A stretch of 64,000 nucleotides of DNA. Origin: Hymenobacter frigidus (GTDB lineage: Bacteria > Bacteroidota > Bacteroidia > Cytophagales > Hymenobacteraceae). A program made the translations under genes and the position numbers. Position 1 is the stretch's first letter; every line of letters starts with the position of its first letter. Location of the stretch: positions 1 to 64,000 of the forward strand of contig NZ_BMGY01000024.1 in NCBI RefSeq assembly GCF_014640435.1, read 5' to 3'. This document shows positions 34,019-43,595 of this stretch, one piece after another. Under the pieces are notes generated by a model, which was not told the origin of the DNA, made no database searches, and saw only the letters and a program-made list of their open reading frames with translations.

Positions 34019-35437
34019 GTGGCACTGCTGCCCAGCGGCCAAACGGCCTGGCAAGCCACCATTCAAAAGGCCCAAGTCGCCAAAGTGGTCAAAACGAGCT
34101 TCCTGGACCTGGGCAGCCACAAGCTCATCACCATCGAGCCGCTGCTGCTCACCAGCGCCGGTAACACGGCCTACAGTCTGGAAACCATTCTCGAACCCGC
34201 CGACGGCCTGCCCCACCACGCACTGCTGGTGCAGGCCCTCGATGCCACGGGCCACTTGTGGAGCAAAACCTTTGCCGTGCCCGCGCCCAAGTCCCCGGCC
34301 ACGCGCACGGTGCTCACGGCCTTCGCTACCGATGGCGTGGTGTATGCCGTGGCGAAAGAGGAAAACCCGCGTACGCAAGCCGGGCGATTTTTCCTCGACC
34401 GCTGCGACTTGGGCACCGGCAAGCTCGTGCACACGGTCCTGCCCCTGCCCGCGCCGCCCGTGGTGCGGCACGGCTCCGAGTTTTTCCGTGACTGGATATT
34501 TGGGGGCGTGCAGGGCAGCCAGTGCTATTTCTACCGCGCCGTGAAGGGCAGCAGCGCCAAAGCCGAGGCCCGCACTACGCCGGTGGAGTTCGACGTGAAG
34601 CGTTTGGGCCTCGATGGCCGCGAGCGGGCCAGCTTCCGCACCGCGCTTCAGCGCCACCTGCCGGCCGGCACGGTGGTGCAGGGCGGCGTCAGTTACCCGC
34701 ACTACGGCCAGGCCCACGCGCCGCACACAATAGAAGCAGCCGGCAACGCCGACCTGTACGATACCTCCACGGGCGGCAATGCCGATTTCTACCTGGACGA
34801 TGCCACCGGCAACTGCCAGTTTGTGGGCCAGTACAGCGCCACGGTATTCGACGGGCGCGCCCCCGGCGGCCCCAGCCTGGGCACCTTCGTGCAGCGCTAC
34901 GCCCCCGATGGTACCTTCCGCCAAGCCGTGGCCACTCCCTACGCAGCCTTGGCCGGCTTCCGACCCGGCCAGCTCACGGCCCGGCCCCGCAACAGCATCA
35001 TCAGCAACGTGCGCTACTCGCCCGAAACCCAGGACTTGACCCTGCAATACTGGACTACCGACCAGTTTGTGGTGTCCGGCTACGATGCCCGCCTGGCGGC
35101 CCGGCCGCTGCAGCTCTTGCCCCAGCTTCCGCGCCAGCCCCAGTCTTACCTCACCAGTCAGATTATCTCTTGGAGCGGCCCCAGCTACCTCGTGGGCTAC
35201 GCCAACACCACCGGCGCGGCCCAGCCCCAGCTCATGCTCGATGCCCTGCTGGTGTCGCCCATCAGCCTGCACCGCAGCATCGGCCGGCTCGTCGACCGCC
35301 AGCTTGTGGCCACCAACCTGCGCAAAAGCAAAACCGTCGGCGAGTACACCGTCGCGCCCATTGGGCCCGCCGCCGCCCTGGTGTTGGAAGCGCCAGAAGG
35401 CCCTGGTGACGAAGTGGCGGTGTACGTAGTGCGGTAA
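34019..35437 (+). CDS. Hypothetical protein, probably N-terminally incomplete
   Basis: 472 residues from GTG 34019. The frame is open upstream to 33923 without an ATG or a signal peptide. The protein is rich in beta-type segments (LGTGKLVHTVLPLP, FVQRYAPDGTFRQAVATP, VRYSPETQDLTLQYWTTDQF) and resembles exported WD-like or propeller proteins without a clear repeat. The absence of a secretion signal in a protein of this composition suggests that the 5' end was lost or that a rare start is used. The next gene on the left, mutS2, is divergent. No function is assigned. Confidence 0.62.
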   Translation: MALLPSGQTAWQATIQKAQVAKVVKTSFLDLGSHKLITIEPLLLTSAGNTAYSLETILEPADGLPHHALLVQALDATGHLWSKTFAVPAPKSPATRTVLTAFATDGVVYAVAKEENPRTQAGRFFLDRCDLGTGKLVHTVLPLPAPPVVRHGSEFFRDWIFGGVQGSQCYFYRAVKGSSAKAEARTTPVEFDVKRLGLDGRERASFRTALQRHLPAGTVVQGGVSYPHYGQAHAPHTIEAAGNADLYDTSTGGNADFYLDDATGNCQFVGQYSATVFDGRAPGGPSLGTFVQRYAPDGTFRQAVATPYAALAGFRPGQLTARPRNSIISNVRYSPETQDLTLQYWTTDQFVVSGYDARLAARPLQLLPQLPRQPQSYLTSQIISWSGPSYLVGYANTTGAAQPQLMLDALLVSPISLHRSIGRLVDRQLVATNLRKSKTVGEYTVAPIGPAAALVLEAPEGPGDEVAVYVVR

Positions 35438-35567
35438 ACGGCTGTATAATCGGTAATGGAACCGATGGCGTGGGCCTCCGCCCCGGACCGACTTTTTGAC
35501 GGACATCCGGCCAATAGCAGCAGCACAGTATGCCGTGAATCGTTCAGCAGCCGCAGGCGGGAGGCCC

Positions 35568-36275
35568 TTATTCTTCTTTTCCATTACGCCGCTCGCGTCC
35601 AGCCACCCACGCTACCAAATAGGCACTAAAGATGCCCCAAAGTGAAAACAGGCTGCTTGAAGTATGCCGGTGATGCGCATGCTGGTCCCATGTCAGCCAG
35701 ACTAATACGGCAATGAAGGGCACGAGCAAAAAAGTGGCCAATGGCTTCTCAAACATCGTTTTTTCGCGTATTACCACAGGTATACAAGCCGTTTTGCGAG
35801 TCTGATGTCTACTTACTGCCTGCTCGAAGGTTCGCACCATGCCATCGAAATCCTGCTCGCTGTGCAAGTAGCTGTTGGCATGTAGCGTGAGCTTACTGCT
35901 ATCGGTCAACTTGAGGCGCAAGTCAGCCATGCCATTGAAATCGACAGCGCGATAAGCCATTATGTTCGTAAAAAGCAGTTCCCGTTGCTGATTAGTTTTC
36001 TGGTTCAGAATGATAAGCCGGTCCGTTCCAACTGTTACCACCGTAGGCACCCGGCTCAGGTGTTTCACTATCAGAAACACAGTGATTAACCCTGCAAGAA
36101 ACAAAGCCATTCCCAGTCCCATTCGTCCCAGTTTACTGATTCCCAACAGCACAACTAACCATTCTCCGGCCTGAATGCACCCTACCACCACCGGCACTCC
36201 GATGAGCAGCAGAAGCAGCAATACCTTGTAGCGGTTGCTGAGTTGCAAAGCGAATTGTCTTACCTGAAGTGACAT
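35568..36275 (-). CDS. Hypothetical membrane protein
   Basis: 235 residues with two N-terminal helices (VLLLLLLIGVPVVVGCI; MGLGMALFLAGLITVFLIV), a soluble middle of about 100 residues that looks like a PH-type fold (TVGTDRLIILNQKTNQQRELLFTN), and two C-terminal helices. No family is recognised with certainty. The start lies 10 bases after the TIGR02757 stop on the same strand, so the two probably form an operon. Codon use is less GC-rich than that of the neighbours. Confidence 0.7.
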   Translation of the reverse strand: MSLQVRQFALQLSNRYKVLLLLLLIGVPVVVGCIQAGEWLVVLLGISKLGRMGLGMALFLAGLITVFLIVKHLSRVPTVVTVGTDRLIILNQKTNQQRELLFTNIMAYRAVDFNGMADLRLKLTDSSKLTLHANSYLHSEQDFDGMVRTFEQAVSRHQTRKTACIPVVIREKTMFEKPLATFLLVPFIAVLVWLTWDQHAHHRHTSSSLFSLWGIFSAYLVAWVAGRERRNGKEE

Positions 36276-36285
36276 CTCGCACGAA

Positions 36286-37038
36286 TTACTTATTTACGCC
36301 CGCTCCAAACAACGCGAAATCGTACTTCACCGGGTCGGCGGGGTCCAGCAGGCGCAGGTTGGCGGTGAGCTCCTCGGCGGCCTGCCAGTCGACCAGCTTG
36401 CGGGTGAGTAGGCCCAGCGGGCGGGCCTGGCGCTCCACGTGCAGGTCGATGGGCATGATGAGGTCGGCGGGGGAAAGCCGAGTCCAGAGGCCGAAATCGA
36501 CGCCGTTATCGTCCCGCCGCACCAACCAGCGCAGGTACATGTTCACGCGCTTGCAGGCCGATTTGCGGGCCGGCGTGGCCACGTGCTTACGGGTGCGCGG
36601 CGGCGCATCGGGCAGGCTGAAGAAGTGGTTGTGAAAGTTTATCAGCCGCTCGCGCTGCGTGTGGCCCACCAGAAACGCGGTTTCCAGCGAGTCGTGCTGC
36701 CCGTACCAATGGCGCAGGAAATGCACGAAATACAGCAAATCGGTGTCGCAGAAAGTGCGGTGGCAGAAACCGAGCAGGCGCTTCAAATCCTCGTCCTGAT
36801 GCTGGGTGATGAACTGATGGGGCGCATCGTCCATGCGGCGCAGCAGCTCATTGCACTTGTTAATAATAGTGGGCCGCTGCCCCCAGGCCAGCAGCGCGGC
36901 AAATAGCGCCGCTATTTCCACGTCCTGCTTCCGGGTGAAGCGGTGCGGAATCTGAATGGGGTCGTTTTTAATGAATTCCGGGCGGTTGTAGCGCTCGTAC
37001 TGGGCATCAAGCTGGCGGCGGAGCTGGGATATGTTCAC
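36286..37038 (-). CDS. TIGR02757 family protein
   Basis: 250 residues matching the conserved Bacteroidota family TIGR02757 of unknown function: YNRPEFIKNDPIQIPHRF near the N-terminus, EIAALFAALLAWGQRPTII, then KSACKRVNMYLRWLVRRD near residue 170 and MPIDLHVERQARPLGL. The last block resembles a helix-hairpin-helix DNA glycosylase-like arrangement, so a nucleic acid role is possible. The start is taken as GTG 37038. A TTG 33 bases upstream adds a leader not typical of the family and abuts a palindromic repeat. Confidence 0.88.
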   Translation of the reverse strand: MNISQLRRQLDAQYERYNRPEFIKNDPIQIPHRFTRKQDVEIAALFAALLAWGQRPTIINKCNELLRRMDDAPHQFITQHQDEDLKRLLGFCHRTFCDTDLLYFVHFLRHWYGQHDSLETAFLVGHTQRERLINFHNHFFSLPDAPPRTRKHVATPARKSACKRVNMYLRWLVRRDDNGVDFGLWTRLSPADLIMPIDLHVERQARPLGLLTRKLVDWQAAEELTANLRLLDPADPVKYDFALFGAGVNK

Positions 37039-37081
37039 GCGGGTTGTAGTGTTTTGGCAGGAGGTCAGCAAACGAAGAACG

Positions 37082-37180
37082 CCATGCCGAGCGCAACCGA
37101 GGCATCTCGCAAGGAGCAGTATTCAATCGTGAAAAAGAATTACTGCAGCACGCGAGATGCCTCGGCTGCGCTCGGCATGA
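37082..37180. repeat. Palindromic repeat (GTCAT family), copy 4
   Basis: 29-bp arms at 37082-37110 and 37152-37180 match at 27 positions; the outer part is CATGCCGAGCGC and the inner part GAGGCATCTCGC. These modules are shared with the larger copy at 62353. It lies between TIGR02757 and the LysM gene. Confidence 0.82.
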
Positions 37181-37207
37181 CGTTTCTTTTTGTAGGTAGC
37201 CGGCCTG

Positions 37208-38176
37208 CTACGGAATGTAGTTCGTCTCGACGCGGAAGCGGGAATCGGCGGTGCCCAACTTTTGCACGGCCCGTGGCGAGAGGCGCACCAGAATATTGTT
37301 GTTCTCGCCCGTATCGGGCAATTTACCGATGACGCGCACGTACACCGACTGGCCGTTCATGGCATTGCGCACCTGCATGATGGTACCCACCGGAGCCGTT
37401 TTGTGCAGCGCCAGGTACTTGTCGGTAATGCTTTTATCGATGGAAGCGCCCAGGCCGGTTTCCACCACGCGGGCCAGCACTTCGCTGGCGCGGCTGGGGG
37501 TCCGGTCCTCGCGTTCTTCCCGCTCTTTTTCAACCGGCGCGGCCGTCGTTACGGTAGCAATTTGGGCGGGCTTATCGGCCGGAACGGGTGGCGTTTTAGC
37601 CACTGCCGGGGCAGGCACATTTTCCACCTCCATCGGGCGCACAGGAGCAGGTTTGGGAGTTAGCGTTACGCTGGCAGCCGGAGCACTGGCCTCGGGGGCC
37701 GCGAGCAGCAACTGCTGGCCCACGCGCACGGTGCCGCTGGCGGGCAGCTTATTGAGCTTAATAATATCGTCGGGCGTGAGCTGGAAACGGCGGGCAATGC
37801 CAAACAGCGTTTCGCCGCGGGCCACGGTGTAGCGGGCTGGCACCGCCCCGGCGGCCGCGGCACCAGCCGGAGCCTTGGTGGGTACTGCGGCAGTAGCCTT
37901 GCCGGCAGCGGGTCGGGGCACAAATACAATCTGACCAATACCCAAGCCGTTTTTAATCTGCGGATTGGACGCGTTCAGCTGGTCAAGGCTGACGCGGTAG
38001 CGGCGCGAGAGGGCCGACAGGGTTTCGCCGGGAGTAACCCGGTGTTTCACGAAGCGTTGGCCGCCACGCATTTCCATGCCAATTGAGTCGGTAGGGGCAC
38101 TTTTGGAATGGCCAGCTTTGCCCGGCCCAGGTCCGCCCAAAGCCAATAGCGTGAGCAGCGAAATAATTACAGTCAT
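37208..38176 (-). CDS. LysM and RlpA-like (DPBB) cell-wall protein
   Basis: 322 residues: signal peptide (MTVIISLLTLLALGG), two LysM domains (HRVTPGETLSALSRRYRVSLDQL near 45; YTVARGETLFGIARRFQLTPDDI near 115) that bind peptidoglycan, and a proline/alanine-rich linker. A C-terminal double-psi beta-barrel follows (ALHKTAPVGTIMQVRNAMNGQSVYVRVIG), as in RlpA-type lytic transglycosylases. Whether the barrel is catalytic is unclear, since the usual RlpA catalytic aspartate is not obvious. The start is ATG 38176; earlier in-frame starts lack the signal. Confidence 0.85.
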   Translation of the reverse strand: MTVIISLLTLLALGGPGPGKAGHSKSAPTDSIGMEMRGGQRFVKHRVTPGETLSALSRRYRVSLDQLNASNPQIKNGLGIGQIVFVPRPAAGKATAAVPTKAPAGAAAAGAVPARYTVARGETLFGIARRFQLTPDDIIKLNKLPASGTVRVGQQLLLAAPEASAPAASVTLTPKPAPVRPMEVENVPAPAVAKTPPVPADKPAQIATVTTAAPVEKEREEREDRTPSRASEVLARVVETGLGASIDKSITDKYLALHKTAPVGTIMQVRNAMNGQSVYVRVIGKLPDTGENNNILVRLSPRAVQKLGTADSRFRVETNYIP

Positions 38177-38454
38177 AAATTTAACCTTGCAAAATCTACA
38201 CCATTCCGCCCGAATGAGCCAGCTCAATAGCCAGCACAGGCAAAATAACACAAAAAGCGGCGGGCATTTGGTTTGATGGTGATTGCCGAAGCCAGATTAT
38301 TGTTATTCCGGCAAGCTCATTGGCCGAAAAGCCGCGTTGCATTCCAACACCGGCAACCTGTTTTTCGTGTCGCGCATTCTCCTCCAAGCCCGTTCTTTGG
38401 GCCACATTATTGGCGGCGACTTCGCTTTCCGCCGCCTCACTTTCCGCTTCGCTC

Positions 38455-39204
38455 ATGGTTCTTGGCTTGATTCCCGCCCGATTTGCTTCTACCCGCCTGC
38501 CCGGCAAACCCCTCGTCGACCTCGGCGGCCAGAGCATGATTCAGCGCGTGGTGATGCAGGCCCGCCAGGCCAACCTGGCCCGCGTGGTAGTGGCCACTGA
38601 CGATGAGCGGATTATGCGCCACGTGCAGGATTTTGGGGGCGAGGCCGTGCTCACCCGCCCCGACCACCCCAGTGGTACCGACCGCCTCTGGGAAGCCTTC
38701 CAGCAGCTGGGCAGCCCGACCGATGTGCATTGCATCATGAATATTCAGGGCGACGAGCCGTTTATTCACCCCGCGCAAATCAACGCGCTGGTAGATTTAT
38801 TTGCCGACCCAGCCACCGCACCCGACATTGCCACGCTGGTGAAGCCGGTGGTTTCTACTGAAGAATTATTCAGCCCACACCTGCCCAAAGTGGTACTGAA
38901 TCAACAAGGCGAGGCCCTCTACTTCAGCCGCCATCCCCTGCCCTACCAGCGCCAGTACCCCGAGGCCGAGTGGCTGGCCCACCACCGCTACCTGCGCCAC
39001 CTGGGTCTGTACGCCTACCAGCCGCAAGTTCTGGCGCAGCTCACCCAGCTGCCCGTGTCGCCGCTCGAAGCAGCCGAAAGCCTGGAGCAGCTGCGCTGGC
39101 TGGAGGCCGGCTTCAAAATCCGTTGCGCTGAAACTGAACTGGACGCCTTTGGCATCGATACACCCGAAGACGTGGAGCGGGCCCGCGCCCGCCTAGCCCG
39201 CTAG
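38455..39204 (+). CDS. kdsB: 3-deoxy-manno-octulosonate cytidylyltransferase
   Basis: Activates KDO with CTP to CMP-KDO for lipopolysaccharide inner-core synthesis. The 249 residues include LIPARFASTRLPGKPL at the N-terminus (nucleotide site), HPSGTDRLWEA, IMNIQGDEPF and YFSRHPLPYQR, all diagnostic. The start is ATG 38455; the open frame extends upstream, but the family begins at MVLGLIPAR. It overlaps the convergent DUF1622 gene by four bases. Confidence 0.95.
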   Translation: MVLGLIPARFASTRLPGKPLVDLGGQSMIQRVVMQARQANLARVVVATDDERIMRHVQDFGGEAVLTRPDHPSGTDRLWEAFQQLGSPTDVHCIMNIQGDEPFIHPAQINALVDLFADPATAPDIATLVKPVVSTEELFSPHLPKVVLNQQGEALYFSRHPLPYQRQYPEAEWLAHHRYLRHLGLYAYQPQVLAQLTQLPVSPLEAAESLEQLRWLEAGFKIRCAETELDAFGIDTPEDVERARARLAR

Positions 39205-39638
39205 CGGTCGGCCCGGGCCGTTATTCCCTGGTCGGGGCTGACTTCGTGACGCTCCTCGCGCATTTCGCGCGAGAGAAAATAGTTAAGCGCCGTCCGAATC
39301 ACGGCAATGGCCCCGAGCTTGCCAATCTGCTCCCAGCTCGGCGCAATGGCCGTGGAAAGAATATCGGCCCCGAGCTGGAACTCCAGCGCCAAGGCCAGGT
39401 ACCGCGCCAGCGTCAGCCGAATGGCCGTAAAATCGGCCGTTTGGCGCTTGGCCAACGCCTTCAGCAGCAGCCAGCCCGCGCTGATAATACCCAGCGCTAT
39501 GATGACCGCGCCCACCGTTTCGATGCCCAGCTTCAGCCACAGTACGCCCTCAATGACGCTGCTTTCGGCCTGGCCGTGCGCGGAAGTCACGTCGCAGGCG
39601 GCTTCGGGCAGGACCGATACAAATGGAATAACGAGCAA
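39201..39638 (-). CDS. DUF1622 domain membrane protein
   Basis: 145 residues with an N-terminal hydrophobic segment and two membrane helices (VGAVIIALGIISAGWLLL; IAVIRTALNYFLS). The DUF1622 pattern LTLARYLALALEFQLGADILSTAIAPSWEQIGKL lies between them. The function is unknown. It starts at TTG 39638, as no ATG precedes the first hydrophobic segment. It lies 58 bases after the SUI1 gene on the same strand. Confidence 0.85.
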   Translation of the reverse strand: MLVIPFVSVLPEAACDVTSAHGQAESSVIEGVLWLKLGIETVGAVIIALGIISAGWLLLKALAKRQTADFTAIRLTLARYLALALEFQLGADILSTAIAPSWEQIGKLGAIAVIRTALNYFLSREMREERHEVSPDQGITARADR

Positions 39639-39696
39639 AAAAATAAGCGCGGAAAGAGCCAGTTGGGCGGGCGAAATACGGAAAACCGAAGGCTGA

Positions 39697-40032
39697 TTAG
39701 CCGCCGGCTTTTTTGGCCTTGTAGCCCGCCTTCAGCAGCACTTCCAATACTTTATCCCGAAAGTCGCCCTGTACCACTACTTCGCCATCTTTGGCGCTGC
39801 CGCCCACGCCGCACTTGGTTTTGAGCAGCTTGCCCAAAGCCTGCAAATCCGCATCGGTACCCACAAAACCGGTCACGAGCGTTACCTGCTTGCCACCGCG
39901 CTGCTTTTTAACGAGTTGCACACGCAGCTGCTGCTGTTGCGGCGGCAGCGTGGCAGCCTCGCCGGGCTCGTTGTCCTGGTAGGTGAAATCGGGGTTGGTG
40001 GAATAGACCACCCCGGTGCGATTCTGTTTCAT
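39697..40032 (-). CDS. SUI1/eIF1-like translation initiation factor (YciH)
   Basis: 111 residues with the SUI1 fold: VQLVKKQRGGKQVTLVTGFVG, LLKTKCGVGGSAKDGEVVVQG (the conserved CG.GG block) and a C-terminal basic helix. Bacterial YciH affects start-site fidelity in vitro. It is preceded by a palindromic AC-rich repeat and may share a transcript with the DUF1622 gene. Confidence 0.92.
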   Translation of the reverse strand: MKQNRTGVVYSTNPDFTYQDNEPGEAATLPPQQQQLRVQLVKKQRGGKQVTLVTGFVGTDADLQALGKLLKTKCGVGGSAKDGEVVVQGDFRDKVLEVLLKAGYKAKKAGG

Positions 40033-40040
40033 ATTGCTTC

Positions 40041-40129
40041 GTTATCAGTTGCTCGTTGTCAGTCGTTGGTCCGTGTTGCATCAGCCGCTAAATTCTCAGC
40101 AACTGACAATGACTGACTGACTGACAACT
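40041..40129. repeat. Imperfect inverted repeat of CTGACAA units
   Basis: TTATCAGTTGCT (40042-40053) pairs with AGCAACTGACAA (40098-40109) with one mismatch. GTTGTCAGTC on the left is complemented by tandem GACTGACTGACAAC on the right. It lies between the lipid kinase and the SUI1 gene, both on the minus strand. Confidence 0.55.
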
Positions 40130-40135
40130 AAAAAT

Positions 40136-41005
40136 CTAAACCGCTACAGCCAACGCCAGGGGCATCAGTTCGACCACAAATTCGGTGGCGTGTCCCAAAT
40201 AGTCGCCATCGACGTGAAACCCAAGGGGAGCCTGGGCCACCACCCGGCTTTGGGATACCCGAAAATACTCCGCCGCCTTGGATTGCGGCAGGTTGCCAAG
40301 GGCCATGCCCAGGCTCACCTTAATTGCCCGAACCACGGGCAGGCTGTCAATCAGGCACACATCGAGCAGGCCGTCGCGCAGGTCGGCCAAGGGCGCGATG
40401 TAGGCGTTGTTGCCGTACTGCGAGGCATTGGCGAAGGCCAGCACGTAACAGTCGGTTTGCCGCCGCTGGCCGTTGAGGTCTACCTCCACTGGCACTGGCA
40501 GGTAGCGGCGGTACTCGCGCAGGGTCACGCGCAGGTAAGTGCTCAGGCCCCGCGAGCCGGCCTGGGCGAAGTGCTGGCTCACGTGCGCATCAAACCCTAG
40601 CCCGGCCGTGCAGAAAAACGGGTGCCCGTTCATCACCCCCACATCCATGCGGCTAAAAGTGGGCGCGGCCAGCCGTTGCAGCGCGGCGGGTAGCGCCAAC
40701 GGCACTTTCAGGTGGCGGGCCAGGCCGTTGCCCGAGCCCTGCGGCACAATGCCCAGGGCGGCAGCGGTGCCCAGCAGGCCCCGGCCCACTTCGTTCACGG
40801 TGCCGTCGCCGCCCACGGCCACCACTACGGCAAAGCCCTCAGCGGCCGCCACCTGGGCCAGCTCCACGGCGTGTCCGGCGCACTCGGTCAGCCGAATTTC
40901 ATAGTCAGCTTCGTGCGTTCCGAAGTGCTGGCCAATCAGGGCCGGCAAATCGTGGCGGCGGCTGGGGCCGGCGGTGGGGTTCAGTATGAAACAGGTTTTT
41001 GGCAA
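40136..41005 (-). CDS. Diacylglycerol/lipid kinase family protein (YegS/BmrU-like)
   Basis: 289 residues with the DAGK catalytic signature: KTCFILNPTAG at the N-terminus, VVVAVGGDGTVNEVGRGL near residue 60, and VPQGSGNGLARHL near residue 90. It phosphorylates a lipid such as diacylglycerol with ATP. The start is TTG 41005; no ATG fits the N-terminus. Confidence 0.9.
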   Translation of the reverse strand: MPKTCFILNPTAGPSRRHDLPALIGQHFGTHEADYEIRLTECAGHAVELAQVAAAEGFAVVVAVGGDGTVNEVGRGLLGTAAALGIVPQGSGNGLARHLKVPLALPAALQRLAAPTFSRMDVGVMNGHPFFCTAGLGFDAHVSQHFAQAGSRGLSTYLRVTLREYRRYLPVPVEVDLNGQRRQTDCYVLAFANASQYGNNAYIAPLADLRDGLLDVCLIDSLPVVRAIKVSLGMALGNLPQSKAAEYFRVSQSRVVAQAPLGFHVDGDYLGHATEFVVELMPLALAVAV

Positions 41006-41077
41006 AACGCGCTTTTAATGTGGATAATGTGAAAGGTCTGGGAATAATTTCTTTAGATACCAGCTGATTGACACCAA

Positions 41078-41105
41078 AAAAGGCCTGCCATAAGGCAGGC
41101 CTTTT
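41078..41105 (-). terminator. Terminator downstream of gapA
   Basis: 12-bp arms (AAAAGGCCTGCC and complement) around ATAA. On the minus strand it ends in a run of T and lies 67 bases after the gapA stop. Confidence 0.8.
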
Positions 41106-41171
41106 CGTTGCGTTGCCGAAAATAGGCTCATTCAGCATATTTCCACATCCGCATATTTTCACATTAGAAAA

Positions 41172-42206
<1,035 letters not shown>

Positions 42207-42238
42207 CTACCACACTGGCAACCGGTTGAAACGCGGGG

Positions 42239-42246
42239 CGAAGATA
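42239..42246 (-). promoter_or_regulatory. Candidate -7 element of gapA
   Basis: The minus strand reads TATCTTCG, identical to the element before the YihY gene. Transcription would start near 42234, giving a leader of about 55 bases. No -33 TTG is at standard spacing. Confidence 0.4.
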
Positions 42247-42445
42247 GCAGGTGGGCGCGGGTTAGCCATCGCTCGGAGCCAAGAGGATATTTTTAAGCAG
42301 GCTTTGCGCTTTTTTTCAGCCGTTCCGGGTTCGGTTATGGCAATTCAACGCCCTGCCCTACCCCATTCACAGGTCGCCGAAAATATTTTTCCAACTGAAA
42401 AACAGCACACTTTGAATCGTTCAGCACTTTTTTTTGGCCTTACCC

Positions 42446-42475
42446 TTGCACAGAAAGCCTCACGCCGTACCTTTG
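42446..42475 (+). promoter_or_regulatory. Promoter of tRNA-Glu
   Basis: TTG (42446-42448), 19 bases, then TACCTTTG (42468-42475): a full match to the Bacteroidota consensus. Transcription would begin about 15 bases before the mature tRNA at 42495. Confidence 0.7.
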
Positions 42476-42494
42476 CATCACCAAAACAAAAAAC

Positions 42495-42566
42495 GGTCCG
42501 TTCGTCTAGGGGTTAGGACAGTAGATTTTCATTCTACCAACAGGGGTTCGATTCCCCTACGGACTA
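42495..42566 (+). tRNA. tRNA-Glu (anticodon TTC)
   Basis: A 72-base cloverleaf. The acceptor stem GGTCCGT pairs with ACGGACT (G-T at the end pair). D-arm segment TCTAGGGGTTAGGACA; anticodon stem GTAGA/TCTAC around TTTTCAT with anticodon TTC at 42528-42530; T-arm AGGGGTTCGATTCCCCT. The CCA end is not encoded. Confidence 0.95.
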
Positions 42567-42570
42567 CAAG

Positions 42571-42595
42571 AAAGCCACCTCCAAAGGGTGGCTTT
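42571..42595 (+). terminator. Terminator after tRNA-Glu
   Basis: AAAGCCACC and GGTGGCTTT form a 9-bp stem, followed by TTCTTTG. It begins five bases after the tRNA. Confidence 0.8.
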
Positions 42596-42884
42596 TTCTT
42601 TGTCTATCAAGTAGTTATACGAGACTTATTTTGGTGTTGCGCGGCAAACAGTACGAATAAATACTGGCAAGTCTGTTCGCCATTAATGGTAAAGTCTTAT
42701 TTCGTAAGACAGAAGATTACGAACAATAGTCGGTCCTGTGCGCAGTTGAACATGCGACCACGATGCCTGCTACTTCCAGAGTGGCAATAACAGTTGTGGC
42801 ACATCAGAAGGCCAAGACGGTCAGATTATAAGGAAACTACCACACGGTTCTTCATGGGTACCATCGTATTGCCTGCTCACCGAA

Positions 42885-43304
42885 TCAGGACAGTAACCGA
42901 GCCTGATGGGCAGCACTTATCAGAGCCGGAGCGTTTTTCAGAGTGGCGAGCACGATTTCCTTCGCCGCCTGTTTTAGCTCGTCTTTGCTGATATCGTGGG
43001 TTTCTTCGACGACCAACTCGCTTATGGTCCTGAAAACGCGTAGCAGCGCCTTCCGTTTGGGCTGTTCGGCCCTCAACTGGGCATATGCGAGGCTGATTTG
43101 AGCGTTGATTTTCCGATGGCGGGTCCGAAACACTGATTCGTTGACCACGTGTGGCTGAATGGATTCGAGTAGTTCAACCAGCGGCAGCAGCTTAGTGGCC
43201 GTGGCAATGACGGCCCCACTCAGGCGGTGGCGCCGGGTGTTTACTGAACCAGCGTCAACTTCAAGCGTTACATAGTGACTTACCGCAATGGCTGGTTTCA
43301 TCAA
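42885..43304 (-). CDS. Hypothetical protein
   Basis: 139 residues from ATG 43304, largely alpha-helical by composition (LLPLVELLESIQPHVV, KDELKQAAKEIVLATLKNA); no signal peptide and no family recognised. It is alone in a gene-poor stretch beside tRNA-Glu. The 318 bases between the tRNA and this gene hold only the tRNA terminator and a small hairpin (GTCTTATTTCGTAAGAC, about 42692-42708). Coding status is moderate: the length and helical amphipathicity look natural, but there is no supporting context. Confidence 0.45.
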   Translation of the reverse strand: MMKPAIAVSHYVTLEVDAGSVNTRRHRLSGAVIATATKLLPLVELLESIQPHVVNESVFRTRHRKINAQISLAYAQLRAEQPKRKALLRVFRTISELVVEETHDISKDELKQAAKEIVLATLKNAPALISAAHQARLLS

Positions 43305-43340
43305 TGAAAGGGGCTTCCTCGGGAATGAATTGCGGAGAGC

Positions 43341-43595
43341 TTGAAGCCATGCGTTGGTCTAAAGCAGGTATTCGGAGCCATCCAAGATACGCGGTTGCCG
43401 GAAATTCACAGGCTTTCAAAAGGTGCTGCTGAAAAAGGCGAGCGCAAAACCCTCACCTCTCGCCTGAGCCCCAACGACCTGAAGTTTTATAACAACGACC
43501 TCAACTTTGTGGCCGAGCCCGGCGATTTTCAGGTGGTAGTGAACGGCAACCCGCGCGAGTTGCCGATGGTTTCCTTCAAGCTGGCAGCCAAATAA
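43341..43595 (+). pseudogene. Remnant of a GH3 beta-glucosidase C-terminus
   Basis: The last 50 or so residues of this 84-codon frame (from about 43428) read KTLTSRLSPNDLKFYN, NDLNFVAEPGDFQVVV and NPRELPMVSFKLAAK. They match the fibronectin-III-like C-terminal domain of family 3 beta-glucosidases (BglX type), whose full length is about 750 residues. Everything upstream of that domain is missing; the first 28 codons are unrelated. It is therefore a decayed fragment left after deletion. Confidence 0.7.

Noticed and set aside
33869-35584. 571-codon minus-strand frame
   Set aside because: Antisense to the hypothetical gene at 34019; composition typical of a shadow frame.
40041-40129. CTGACAA repeats considered as a CRISPR or operator array
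   Set aside because: Units are tandem and contiguous with no unique spacers, and only one short cluster exists.
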